Origin: VRUE01 sp963747765
Lineage (GTDB): Bacteria; Actinomycetota; Thermoleophilia; Solirubrobacterales; 70-9
DNA: 64,000 bases
Assembly: GCA_963747765.1 (NCBI GenBank)
Contig: CAVVGH010000008.1
Coordinates: 124,001-188,000, forward strand
Direction of reading: 5' to 3'
Part shown: one piece after another, positions 33,296 through 40,923 of the stretch
Layout: each line of letters begins with the position of its first letter
Numbering within the stretch: position 1 is the first letter of the stretch
Made by a program: the position numbers and the translations under genes
Notes under the pieces: model-generated
Databases searched by the model: none
Seen by the model: only the letters and a program-made list of their open reading frames with translations
Told to the model about the DNA's origin: nothing

Positions 33296-34447
33296 TCAGG
33301 CGCGGCCGGCGGCGATCTCGATCCGCTCCTCGCTGCTTGCGAACAGGTAGCGGTTGATCTCGGCGAGGCCGCCCAGGTCGTGGACGTCCTCGTCCAGATA
33401 GGGGACGCGGATCACCCCCTTGGTGCGCAGCTCGGCCGCCAGGTGCTCGATGTTTCGCGCATCGCGCTCGGCCAGCGCCTGGTAGTCGGCGAAGTTCTCC
33501 GCGACGCGGCCCGCCAGCTCCTCGTCGGACAGCTTCGCCGCCAGCGCCGCCCTGAGGTCGCCGCCGTCGCCGCGCAGGCGCTCGGCCGGGTAGTGCACCT
33601 TGTTGACGATGACCCCGCCGAAGGGCAGCTTCGCCTCGACCAGCTTGCGGTGGAAGTAGACGGCCTCGTCGATCGGCTCGCCCTGCGGGCCGCAGACGAC
33701 GAGGAAGCAGGTGCGACGGTCGGCGAGCAGGCTGTTGACGCGCTTGGCCCGGGCCTGGAAGCCGTCGACCATGCCGCTGAAGGCGTTGAAGAACTCGGCG
33801 AGGTCGGCGAGCAGGTCGAAGCCGACGATCCGCTTGAAGACCGAGAGGGCGACCGAGGCGCCGCGGCCCGCCACCCGCGCCGCCAGCCCGGTCGGCCGCA
33901 TGAAGACGCGCAGCGAGCGGCCTTCGATGAACTGGGTGAGGCGCCGGGGGGCGTCGAGGAAGTCGAGTGCGTTGCGGGTCGGCGGCGTATCCAGGACGAG
34001 CAGGTCGAAGCGGCCTTCGGTGTGCAGCTCGAAGAGCTTCTCCATCGCCATGTACTCCTGCGAGCCGGCCAGCGCGTTGGAGATCTGCTGGTAGATGCGG
34101 TTGCCGAGGACGCGGTCGCGCGCCTCCTCGTCGGGCGCCTGGCGGGCGACCAGCTCGTCGAAGGTCGCCTTGGCGTCGAGCATCATCGCCCACAGCTCGC
34201 CCTTCATCTCGATGCCGTGCTGCTCGAACAGCTTCGGGTCGACCTGCTTTGCCGTGTTGCCCAGGTCAGGCAGGCCGAGCGAATCGGCGAGCCGCTTTGC
34301 CGGGTCGATCGTCAGCACGCAGACCCGCAGGCCGCGCGCCGCCATCCCGGTGGCGATCGCCGCGGATGTGGTCGTCTTGCCGACCCCGCCCGAGCCGGCG
34401 CAGATGCAGATGCCCTTGCCGTCGAGGATGTCGCCGACCGAGGACAT
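33296..34447 (-). CDS. ArsA/GET3-like ATPase, second of a pair
   Basis: This is a SIMIBI-class P-loop ATPase of 383 aa. It has the deviant Walker A GSGGVGKTT (residues 18-26; the signature Lys is replaced by Ser before GGVGKT), VLTIDPAKRLADSLG (switch I) and FDLLVLDTPPTRNALDFLDA (Walker B). VVCGPQGEPIDEAVYFHRKL and GVIVNKVHYP correspond to the nucleotide base region. There is no arsenite-binding Cys triad and no arsenic genes nearby, so arsenic transport is unlikely. Actinobacteria often carry two such genes side by side. The ATG 34447 shares one base with the upstream stop. Confidence 0.85.
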   Translation of the reverse strand: MSSVGDILDGKGICICAGSGGVGKTTTSAAIATGMAARGLRVCVLTIDPAKRLADSLGLPDLGNTAKQVDPKLFEQHGIEMKGELWAMMLDAKATFDELVARQAPDEEARDRVLGNRIYQQISNALAGSQEYMAMEKLFELHTEGRFDLLVLDTPPTRNALDFLDAPRRLTQFIEGRSLRVFMRPTGLAARVAGRGASVALSVFKRIVGFDLLADLAEFFNAFSGMVDGFQARAKRVNSLLADRRTCFLVVCGPQGEPIDEAVYFHRKLVEAKLPFGGVIVNKVHYPAERLRGDGGDLRAALAAKLSDEELAGRVAENFADYQALAERDARNIEHLAAELRTKGVIRVPYLDEDVHDLGGLAEINRYLFASSEERIEIAAGRA

Positions 34448-35433
34448 CAGTGCAGCTTCTTGGCGAGTTGGCTGGCCGCCTCGACTCCGAGTTCAGGCTC
34501 GAAGAGGAAGGGGAGGGTTTTGACCGGCGTCTCGACGCGGCGGCGCAGGCGGGAGAGCTGGGCGCGCTGGGAGCGGGCGCGGCTGTGCTCGGAGAGCGCC
34601 GCCCGCGCCGCCGCCCGCGCGAGGCCGTTCTCGGCATCGGCGAGCGCGGCCAGGCGCTCGGCCTCCGGTTTGGAGAAGCGCTCCGGGTAGAGGCCGTTCA
34701 TATAGATGCGGTCGACGGCGACGCCCACCTCCGAGCGCAGGTCGTGCTCGAGGAAGGCGGACTCGTTGACCGGCATCTCTTCGGGGAGCGCGACGATCGC
34801 CGCGCCGGTGTGGTCATGGTTGGTGATCAGCCGGTCGAGCGTCTGGGCCTGGGCGTGGATCGGGCCGACCCGGGCGATCGAGGCGAAGGTGCGCGGCGTC
34901 TGCAGGAAGCCAATCCCGTGCCCGGTCGCGGGGGCGTCGACGATCACGAGGTCGTACTTACGCCCGCGCTTGACCTTGCGGTCGAGCTGGGCCAGCTCCC
35001 AGATCTTGCCGATCGTGACGAGCTCCTTGAGCCCGGGGGTGGCCGCCGCCAGGTAGTTGAAGATGCGGCTGCGGAAGAGCAGGTCGCGCATCGCGCGGAC
35101 CTTGAGCTGGAGCAGCACGTACTCGCGCATCGACTCGTCGGGGTCGATCGAGATCGCCCAGAGGTTGTCGGCCATCTCCACCTCGTGGAAGCCGACCTGG
35201 GTGTGGTCGAAGAATCGCGAGGCGTTCTCCTGCGAGGAGACCTCGCAGACAATCGTCCGCTTGCCCTCGGAGGCGGCGCGCAGGCCAAGCGCCACCGCGA
35301 CGGTGGTCTTGCCGACTCCCCCCTTGCCGGTCACGAAGACCAGCCGCTTGTCTAAGAAATCTGGAATCGGGCAATTCCTAGCAATTTTCGAGCCTGGCAG
35401 GAAAAGCGAGCGGTTATGCGAATACCCGCGCAA
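34447..35433 (-). CDS. ArsA/GET3-like ATPase, first of a pair
   Basis: The product has GKGGVGKTTVAVALGLRAA (full deviant Walker A with signature Lys), VCEVSSQENASRFF (switch I) and YDLVIVDAPATGHGIGFLQT (Walker B). The C-terminal helical part is RYSKPEAE-like (PERFSKPEAERLAALADAEN). The start is unsure: TTG at 35433 gives 328 aa, but the sequence before CPIPDFLDKRLVFVTGKGGV is unconvincing. A start closer to 35370, possibly a rare codon, would fit better. It is probably a heterodimer partner of the following ATPase, judged from the coupling. It diverges from parA, with which it shares a short promoter region. Confidence 0.8.
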   Translation of the reverse strand: MRGYSHNRSLFLPGSKIARNCPIPDFLDKRLVFVTGKGGVGKTTVAVALGLRAASEGKRTIVCEVSSQENASRFFDHTQVGFHEVEMADNLWAISIDPDESMREYVLLQLKVRAMRDLLFRSRIFNYLAAATPGLKELVTIGKIWELAQLDRKVKRGRKYDLVIVDAPATGHGIGFLQTPRTFASIARVGPIHAQAQTLDRLITNHDHTGAAIVALPEEMPVNESAFLEHDLRSEVGVAVDRIYMNGLYPERFSKPEAERLAALADAENGLARAAARAALSEHSRARSQRAQLSRLRRRVETPVKTLPFLFEPELGVEAASQLAKKLH

Positions 35434-36794
35434 TGGGATTCCTCAGCCGAAAGACCAAGTCCAAGCCTGAAACCGCCGACGAAGCGCATCCGATTGTCGA
35501 GGAGCTGAGACGGATGGAGGAAGTCGTTCCTGAGCGGCCGCCCGCCGATGTCTCGGGCGGCCCGGCCGCGGGTCCCGACACGACCGAGGAGGCGATCGAC
35601 CCCACGCGGTCGGCTGTCTCTGCATCCGCCACGCCACCCGCGGGTGAGTCCAATGGCGCCTCCGCGGAGGGCGCTCCTTCGAAAGCTGAGAGTGCGCCAC
35701 CGGTGGGTCAGGCGCCAGCGCCATCGGTCGGAGAGGCACCTGCTCCCGACGCGCCATCGGTCGGTGAGGCGTCAGCGCCACCCGTCGGTGAGGCGCCTCC
35801 TTCCGACGCGCCATCGGTCGGTGAGGCGTCTCCTTCCGACGCGCCACCCGTCGGTGAGGCGCCTGCTTCCGATGCGCCACCCCGGGGTGCGTCGAACGGG
35901 GCAGCCGCGAACGGGGCTGCGAAGAAGACTGAGAGTGAGGACGAGGGGCCGGCGCGGATGAAGGCGCGGGACCTGATCGCCCCGAGCCGCCACGCGGTTG
36001 CCGTCGAGGAGCCGGAGCAGGAGGTCGCGACCGAGCACGCCGAGGTGATCGCCTTCGCCAACCAGAAGGGCGGCGTCGCCAAGACGACCACCACGCTGAA
36101 CCTTGCCGTCGCCTTCAAGGAGACCGGGCACAGGGTCCTCTGCATCGACCTCGATCCGCAGGGCAACCTGACGATGAGCCAGGGGATCGATCCCGACAAG
36201 GTCGAGAAGAGCCTCTACGACGTGCTCGTCAACGACATGCCGATCTCGGAGATCATCCAGCGGCGCGAGATCGACATCGCCGTCGCCTCGATCGACCTGG
36301 CCGGCGCGGAGATCGCGATGAGCACCAAGATCGGCCGCGAGCGCTCGCTGGAGAAAGCTCTGAAAGAGGTCTCCGGCGACTACGACTTCATCTGCATCGA
36401 CACGCCGCCGAGCCTCGGCCTGCTGACGATCAACGCGCTGACGGCCGCAAGCAAGGTGATCGTCCCCGTCCAGTGCGAGTATCTGTCGATGCGTGGACTC
36501 GTCCAGCTTCAGAACACGCTGAAGATGATCCAGGAGAACCTCAATCCGGACGTCAAGATCGAGGGCATCCTGCCGACGATGCTCGACGCGCGGACCGTCC
36601 ACGCCAAGGAGGCGGTGGAGATCCTCGAGGAGAACTTCGGCGAACTGGTCTTCAAGTCGCGCATCCGCAAGGCGATCAAGTTCGCGGAGGCGCCTGTGAA
36701 GGGGGCGAGCGTGCTTAAGTACGATCCACAGAGCAACGCCGCGAACTACTACCGGGAGTTGGCTAAGGAGGTCTTGGCGAATGGCTCGTCGTAA
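35433..36794 (+). CDS. parA: ParA/Soj-family ATPase with long disordered N-terminus
   Basis: ParA ATPases position chromosomes, plasmids or protein complexes. The first 190 residues are low-complexity, with a repeated (P)PVGEAP.SDAPSVGEA unit. The ATPase follows: VIAFANQKGGVAKTTTTLNL (deviant Walker A near residues 208-217), VLCIDLDPQGNLTMSQG, YDFICIDTPPSLGLLTINAL and VPVQCEYLSMRGLVQLQNTL. This core is close to Soj. There is no adjacent parB. The 3' end overlaps ftsZ by 14 bases, suggesting it acts with FtsZ placement rather than origin segregation (inference). A 60-nt gap to the divergent ATPase pair has no obvious Shine-Dalgarno, so the mRNA may be nearly leaderless. Confidence 0.85.
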   Translation: MGFLSRKTKSKPETADEAHPIVEELRRMEEVVPERPPADVSGGPAAGPDTTEEAIDPTRSAVSASATPPAGESNGASAEGAPSKAESAPPVGQAPAPSVGEAPAPDAPSVGEASAPPVGEAPPSDAPSVGEASPSDAPPVGEAPASDAPPRGASNGAAANGAAKKTESEDEGPARMKARDLIAPSRHAVAVEEPEQEVATEHAEVIAFANQKGGVAKTTTTLNLAVAFKETGHRVLCIDLDPQGNLTMSQGIDPDKVEKSLYDVLVNDMPISEIIQRREIDIAVASIDLAGAEIAMSTKIGRERSLEKALKEVSGDYDFICIDTPPSLGLLTINALTAASKVIVPVQCEYLSMRGLVQLQNTLKMIQENLNPDVKIEGILPTMLDARTVHAKEAVEILEENFGELVFKSRIRKAIKFAEAPVKGASVLKYDPQSNAANYYRELAKEVLANGSS

Positions 36795-38301
36795 GCGCGC
36801 AAGCATGCGCGAGGGTCCCCTCGCCGATCTCTTCCGCTCCACTGAGGACGACGCTGCGCCCGCGGGTCCCGGCGCGGCTGAGCAGGCAGCCGACCTCACC
36901 CGGTCGGATACCTCCTCATCCGCCCCCCCCGCGGATGAGCGGCGTGGCTCCGCGGGAGCAACCGATTCGCAGGCTGAGAGCGCCCCCCCCGCGGATGAGC
37001 GGCGTGGCTCCGCGGGAGCAACCGATTCGCAGGCCGAGAGCGCCCCCCCCGCGGAGGCCCCATCTTCACCCGTGGATGAGGCGCCTCCCGTGCATGCCGA
37101 GAGTCGGGAGACGGCACCGGAGAGGTTGAAGCGCGTCTTCTCCGAGCCGCCCGAGTCGCGCGGCGAGCGCCAGCCGGTGGTCGAAACGCCGCGCTACGGG
37201 CGCGAGGAACCGCAGTACGAGGCGCCGGGGAGCGGCGAGCCCCACCAGCCGGTGATCCGCGTCGTCGGCGTCGGCGGCGCTGGCGTCAACGCAATCAACC
37301 GGATGGTCGAGGCCCGCGTTCCGGGGGTCGAGTTCATGGCGGTCAACACCGATCTTCAGTCGCTGCAGCTCTGCGTCGCCGACGTCACGGTCCACATCGG
37401 CGACCAGCAGACGCGCGGCCTGGGCGCCGGGGCCGACCCGGAGCTGGGCCACAACTCCGCCTTCGACCAGCAGGACAAAATCAAGCGCCTGCTGAAGGGC
37501 TCCGACATGGTCTTCATCGCCTCGGGCGCGGGTGGCGGCACTGGCACCGGCGCCGCCCCGGTCGTCGCCCGGCTTGCCCGCGAGGTGGGCGCGCTGACGG
37601 TGGGGATCGTCACCAAGCCGTTCAGCTTCGAGGGGACGCGCCGGGGCAACCAGGCGAACAAGGGAATCGAGGAGCTGGCCTCGGAGGTCGACACGCTGAT
37701 CGTCGTCCCCAACGACCGGCTGCTCGAGGTGCTCGACCAGCAGACCTCGATGGTCGAGGCCTTCCGGGTGGCGGACGACGTGCTGCGCCAGGGCGTCCAG
37801 GGCATCTCCGACCTGGTCACGTTGCCGGCGCTGATCAACCTCGACTTCGCCGACGTGCGGACGATCATGTCCGAGGCCGGCCGGGCCCTGCTGGGGATCG
37901 GCATGGGCACCGGCGAGGGCCGGGCGCTGCTCGCCGCCGAGAAAGCGATCTCCTCGCCGCTGCTGGAGACCTCGATGGAGGGCGCGCGCTCGATCCTGCT
38001 CTCGGTCACCGGCGGCTCCGACCTCTCACTGGTCGAAGTCAGCGAGGCGGCCAAGCTGGTCGGCGAGGCGGCCCATCCCGATGCCAACATCATCTTCGGC
38101 GCCAACATCGACGACGACCTGGGCGACCAGATCTGGGTGACCGTGGTGGCGACTCGCTTCGACGGCCGGGAGGCGCCACGGCGGCGCACGGTCGAGCCGA
38201 CGATTCGCCGCACCAAGGAGGCCGGCCAGGAGCGCCGCTCCAGGGCGGGGCGGGCCGGCGAGCTGGGAAGCCTCGACGTGCCCGAGTTCCTCCCCGGCTA
38301 A
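36781..38301 (+). CDS. ftsZ: FtsZ cell-division GTPase with 155-residue N-terminal extension
   Basis: FtsZ polymerises into the division ring. ATG 36781 follows TAAGGAGG within the parA coding region. Residues 1-155 are disordered, with PPADERRGSAGATDSQAESA repeated twice at protein level and encoded by a near-perfect 60-bp tandem repeat (36921-37040). The tubulin-fold GTPase starts at IRVVGVGGAGVNAINRMVEA. The signature GGGTGTG is at 251-257, followed by IVTKPFSFEGTRR, the T7 loop (NLDFADVRTIM) and the polymerisation domain. The C-terminal peptide DVPEFLPG matches the conserved D(I/V)PxFL motif that binds FtsA/SepF-type anchors. The length is 506 aa against about 350-400 usual. No dcw genes are next to it. 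Confidence 0.95.
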   Translation: MARRKRASMREGPLADLFRSTEDDAAPAGPGAAEQAADLTRSDTSSSAPPADERRGSAGATDSQAESAPPADERRGSAGATDSQAESAPPAEAPSSPVDEAPPVHAESRETAPERLKRVFSEPPESRGERQPVVETPRYGREEPQYEAPGSGEPHQPVIRVVGVGGAGVNAINRMVEARVPGVEFMAVNTDLQSLQLCVADVTVHIGDQQTRGLGAGADPELGHNSAFDQQDKIKRLLKGSDMVFIASGAGGGTGTGAAPVVARLAREVGALTVGIVTKPFSFEGTRRGNQANKGIEELASEVDTLIVVPNDRLLEVLDQQTSMVEAFRVADDVLRQGVQGISDLVTLPALINLDFADVRTIMSEAGRALLGIGMGTGEGRALLAAEKAISSPLLETSMEGARSILLSVTGGSDLSLVEVSEAAKLVGEAAHPDANIIFGANIDDDLGDQIWVTVVATRFDGREAPRRRTVEPTIRRTKEAGQERRSRAGRAGELGSLDVPEFLPG

Positions 38302-38388
38302 CCCCCTCTCCTCTCCCTTTCTCCCCCTCTCCTCCTCTTTCTCTCTCTTTCTTTCTTTTTCTATCCCCCTCGTCCCCTCCTTTTCCCC
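38302..38388 (+). other. Homopyrimidine tract after ftsZ
   Basis: Apart from one A and one G, these 87 bases directly behind the ftsZ stop are all C or T on the plus strand. Such tracts can form triplex (H-DNA) and also resemble C-rich Rho-loading sites. It runs straight into the perfect hairpin at 38385. Confidence 0.8.
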
Positions 38389-38449
38389 TTGCGAACTGCA
38401 TCAACTTCTCAATCTGGGAGATTGAGAAGTTGATGCAGTTCGCAAGGGG
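38385..38449. repeat. Perfect 31-bp hairpin, left copy
   Basis: Arms 38385-38415 and 38419-38449 are exact complements separated by GGG. The same sequence occurs at 39209-39271. A stem this long and exact is more than a terminator needs and looks like a mobile palindrome or a recombination site. It also probably ends ftsZ transcription. Confidence 0.9.
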
Positions 38450-38498
38450 GGTCAGCTTGCCGTCCTCGTCAGCCCAGTTTCGATACGCCAAAGCCCCT

Positions 38499-38526
38499 TT
38501 GGATCACCACAGTACGCAGGTACTAT
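38499..38526 (+). promoter_or_regulatory. Promoter and operator of the small two-gene module
   Basis: TTGGAT (38499-38504) and TACTAT (38521-38526) are spaced 16 bp, a reasonable -35/-10 pair. An inverted repeat AGTAC-GCAG-GTACT (38511-38524) overlaps the -10, where an autoregulating antitoxin would bind. The ATG of the first gene is 13 bp further, so the leader is very short. Confidence 0.5.
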
Positions 38527-38539
38527 TTTTATTTGGGAC

Positions 38540-38740
38540 ATGACTACCCGAGAGAAAGCCCGTGCCGTTCTCGATCATCTTCCCGAGGATCGGGTGGATG
38601 CGGCACTAGCCGCCTTGGAGGCGGTGGAGGGTCGGGATACCTCAGTGGAGGCGATTCTCGCTCGTCACGGCGAGCAGCGACTCAGCCCCGAGGAATTCGA
38701 TCGCCACTTCGGATCGCTGTCGACCGACGACGAGGGCTAA
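38540..38740 (+). CDS. Small antitoxin-like protein
   Basis: The 66-aa, acidic, helical product contains MTTREKARAVLDHLPEDRVD, AALAALEAVEGRDT and LARHGEQRLSPEEFD. Stretches such as VLDHLPEDRVDAALAALE are frequent in small antitoxins of type II modules. The C-terminal half would wrap a toxin. It lies 3 nt ahead of a second small gene, and the pair stands alone between two identical hairpins. The toxin-antitoxin role is inferred from size, order and sequence style, not from a named family. Confidence 0.6.
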   Translation: MTTREKARAVLDHLPEDRVDAALAALEAVEGRDTSVEAILARHGEQRLSPEEFDRHFGSLSTDDEG

Positions 38741-38743
38741 GGC

Positions 38744-39142
38744 ATGGCCGGCCAGGCGTCCGTGCCGGTCTTTCCGGTCGGCTTTGACGAGGATGCCATG
38801 ACAGAGGATCTCGAACACGTCTCTCAAGGCGCCGTAGAGGCGCTGGCGGGGTTCCGCAAGGAGGTGCGCCAACAGGGCGGCATCCCGGAGGACCGGCTCA
38901 AGGCCTGCCAGGAAGAAGGCCCAGAGGGCACGAAGCTCGGCGGCTGCGTGAAGACCTATGTGCCCTGGCCAGACGGGCGTTTCGGGGCGGTATTCATCGC
39001 GGTAACCCATCCCAAGCGCCCGTTGGCGCTGCGTGTGATCGCATTCGGCGTTCGCCACCACCCGCGCGACTCACACGCCGAGACCGTCTACCAGGTGGCC
39101 GATCGTCGTCAGAACAAAGAGAACGAAGAGCCTTCTCCGTAG
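38744..39142 (+). CDS. Small toxin-like protein (RelE/ParE-style C-terminus)
   Basis: The 132-aa product has a C-terminal half GTKLGGCVKTYVPWPDGRFG followed by AVFIAVTHPKRPLALRVIAF and GVRHHPRDSHAETVYQVADR. This pattern (compact beta-rich core, basic residues, final Tyr..A..R) is reminiscent of RelE/ParE/HigB-type toxins. The N-terminal 50 residues look unrelated and helical. No catalytic assignment is possible by eye. The start ATG 38744 follows the antitoxin stop by 3 nt, implying coupled translation. Confidence 0.55.
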   Translation: MAGQASVPVFPVGFDEDAMTEDLEHVSQGAVEALAGFRKEVRQQGGIPEDRLKACQEEGPEGTKLGGCVKTYVPWPDGRFGAVFIAVTHPKRPLALRVIAFGVRHHPRDSHAETVYQVADRRQNKENEEPSP

Positions 39143-39208
39143 GCACGAGGAGAAATTCGTTTGACCCACTCACCCTCCTTGCCCAAAGAGAAGACATTTT
39201 TCGGTCTT

Positions 39209-39271
39209 CCCTTGCGAACTGCATCAACTTCTCAATCTGGGAGATTGAGAAGTTGATGCAGTTCGCAAGGG
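39209..39271. repeat. Perfect 30-bp hairpin, right copy
   Basis: Arms 39209-39238 and 39242-39271 are exact complements around GGG and identical to the left copy, with which it brackets the small two-gene module. Its 3' arm ends in AAGGGGGG, the only good Shine-Dalgarno ahead of the ggt ATG at 39283. Forming the hairpin would hide that site. Confidence 0.9.
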
Positions 39272-39282
39272 GGGTGTTGGGG

Positions 39283-40848
39283 ATGAACGGAACGGGCGTC
39301 GTCGCCGCGGGTCACCCGCTGACCGCGGAGGCGGGGGCGCAGATCCTGCGCGAGGGGGGCAACGCGGTTGACGCCGCGGTCGCGTCCGTACTGGCCTCCT
39401 TTGCCGTCGAGAGCCCGCTGACCGGCTTCGGGGCGGGCGGGTTCATGATGGTGCACGAGGAGGGTGGCGAGGCCGTCCTGATCGACTTCTTCGTCGCCGC
39501 GCCCGGCAAGGACGGCGTCGAGCGGGGCGCGGAGCTCGTGCCGGTGCCCGTCCACTTCGACGCGGAGACGATCCAGACGTTCTACGTCGGACCCGCCTCC
39601 TGCGGGGTCCCGGGCACAGCCGCTGGCCTCGAGCTGGCCCTGGAGCGGTTCGGCTCGGTGCCGCTCCCCGACCTCATCCCCGCGGCGGTTCGTCTCGCCC
39701 GCGAGGGTGCGCCGATCAACGCAGAGCAGGCCTACATCCTCGACATCCTGGCGCCGATCCACGATCGCATCGAGGGGACCCGGGAGCTCTACGCGCCGGC
39801 CGGCAGCGTGCTGCGGGAGGGGGACGTCTTTCGCTTCGCCGAGCTGGCGGATGCGCTGGAACGGTTTGGCGCCGAAGGGACCGAGCCCTTCTACCGCGGC
39901 GAGGTGGCGGCCGCGCTGAGCGACTTCACGGTGCGGAACGGCGGCACGCTGGGCCCGGCCGACCTTGCTACCTATGAGGCTGTCGTGCGGCAGCCGATCC
40001 GGATGCCGTTTCGCGGCACGGAGGTGCTGACCAACCCGCCGCCCTCCTCGGGCGGGATCCTGATCGCCTTCTGCCTGGGCCTGCTGGAGAGGCTCGGCGA
40101 GCGCAGCGGCGCCGAGCAGCTCGTCGCGGCGATGGGGGCCGCCAACGCGGCGCGCGACGAGGCCTTCGCCGAGGCGCTCTACGGCGACGAGCTGCACGCC
40201 GCCCTGCTGGATCCCGGCAAGCTGGACGGGGTCGCCGAGGCGGCGCTGCGCAGGCCGCCGTTCGGCAACGCAGCCTCGCCCGCGCCCGGAGACACGCTCG
40301 GCTCGACCACCCATATAGCGGTGCTCGACAGGGACGGGATGTGCGCCAGCGTCACCTGCTCCAACGGTTCGGGGTCGGGCGTGCTGGTGCCGGGGACCGG
40401 GGTGATCCTCAACAACATGCTGGGCGAGGAGGACCTCAACCCGCTCGGCTTCCACGCGATCGCCCCCGGCCGCCGCGTGCCGTCGATGATGGCGCCGACC
40501 GTCGTTCTGCGCGACGGCGAGATCGAACTCGGCCTGGGGAGCGCCGGCTCCAACCGGATCCGCTCGGCGATCCTGCAGACGGTGGCACGGGCCGTCGAGG
40601 AGCGGATGAGCGCCGGCGAGGCGGTGCGGGCGCCGCGGCTGCACTTCGAGCAGGGGGTCGTCCAGGCCGAGCCCGGGATAGAGGAGGCGGCGCTGGGCCG
40701 GATCGAGGCAAGTGGCATCAAGGTCCTCCGCCGCCCGCGGATCAACCTCTTCTTCGGAGGCGTGCAGGCGGTCGCCCGCGATCGCGACTCCGGCGCCCTG
40801 AGCGGCGGCGGCGATCCTCGCCGCGGGGGCGCCGTGGCGCTCGCCTGA
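39283..40848 (+). CDS. ggt: Gamma-glutamyltransferase (Ntn hydrolase)
   Basis: The enzyme transfers or hydrolyses the gamma-glutamyl group of glutathione-like compounds and self-cleaves into two subunits. The 521-aa product shows AAGHPLTAEAGAQILREGGN, TGFGAGGFMMVHEE and GVPGTAAGLELAL. The catalytic Thr342 is in GSTTHIAVLD, where autocleavage would occur. NPPPSSGGILIAFCLGLLE and a C-terminal GLGSAGSNRIRSAILQT follow. No signal peptide is evident from ATG 39283; the frame is open a little upstream through the hairpin repeat, but that part is not conserved. Actinobacteria use mycothiol, so the substrate may be a poly-gamma-glutamate or another gamma-glutamyl compound. Confidence 0.9.
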   Translation: MNGTGVVAAGHPLTAEAGAQILREGGNAVDAAVASVLASFAVESPLTGFGAGGFMMVHEEGGEAVLIDFFVAAPGKDGVERGAELVPVPVHFDAETIQTFYVGPASCGVPGTAAGLELALERFGSVPLPDLIPAAVRLAREGAPINAEQAYILDILAPIHDRIEGTRELYAPAGSVLREGDVFRFAELADALERFGAEGTEPFYRGEVAAALSDFTVRNGGTLGPADLATYEAVVRQPIRMPFRGTEVLTNPPPSSGGILIAFCLGLLERLGERSGAEQLVAAMGAANAARDEAFAEALYGDELHAALLDPGKLDGVAEAALRRPPFGNAASPAPGDTLGSTTHIAVLDRDGMCASVTCSNGSGSGVLVPGTGVILNNMLGEEDLNPLGFHAIAPGRRVPSMMAPTVVLRDGEIELGLGSAGSNRIRSAILQTVARAVEERMSAGEAVRAPRLHFEQGVVQAEPGIEEAALGRIEASGIKVLRRPRINLFFGGVQAVARDRDSGALSGGGDPRRGGAVALA

Positions 40849-40923
40849 TTGGGCGCATCTTCTCACCACGTGAACACTTCAAAGCGGTTACTGGTGGAGA
40901 ATTGGCATGTGGGAAGCGCTGAC

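Noticed and set aside
33296..35433. Arsenite efflux (ars) operon
   Set aside because: The ArsA-like ATPases lack the arsenite-binding cysteines, and arsB, arsD, arsC and arsR are absent; general GET3-like ATPases are more likely.
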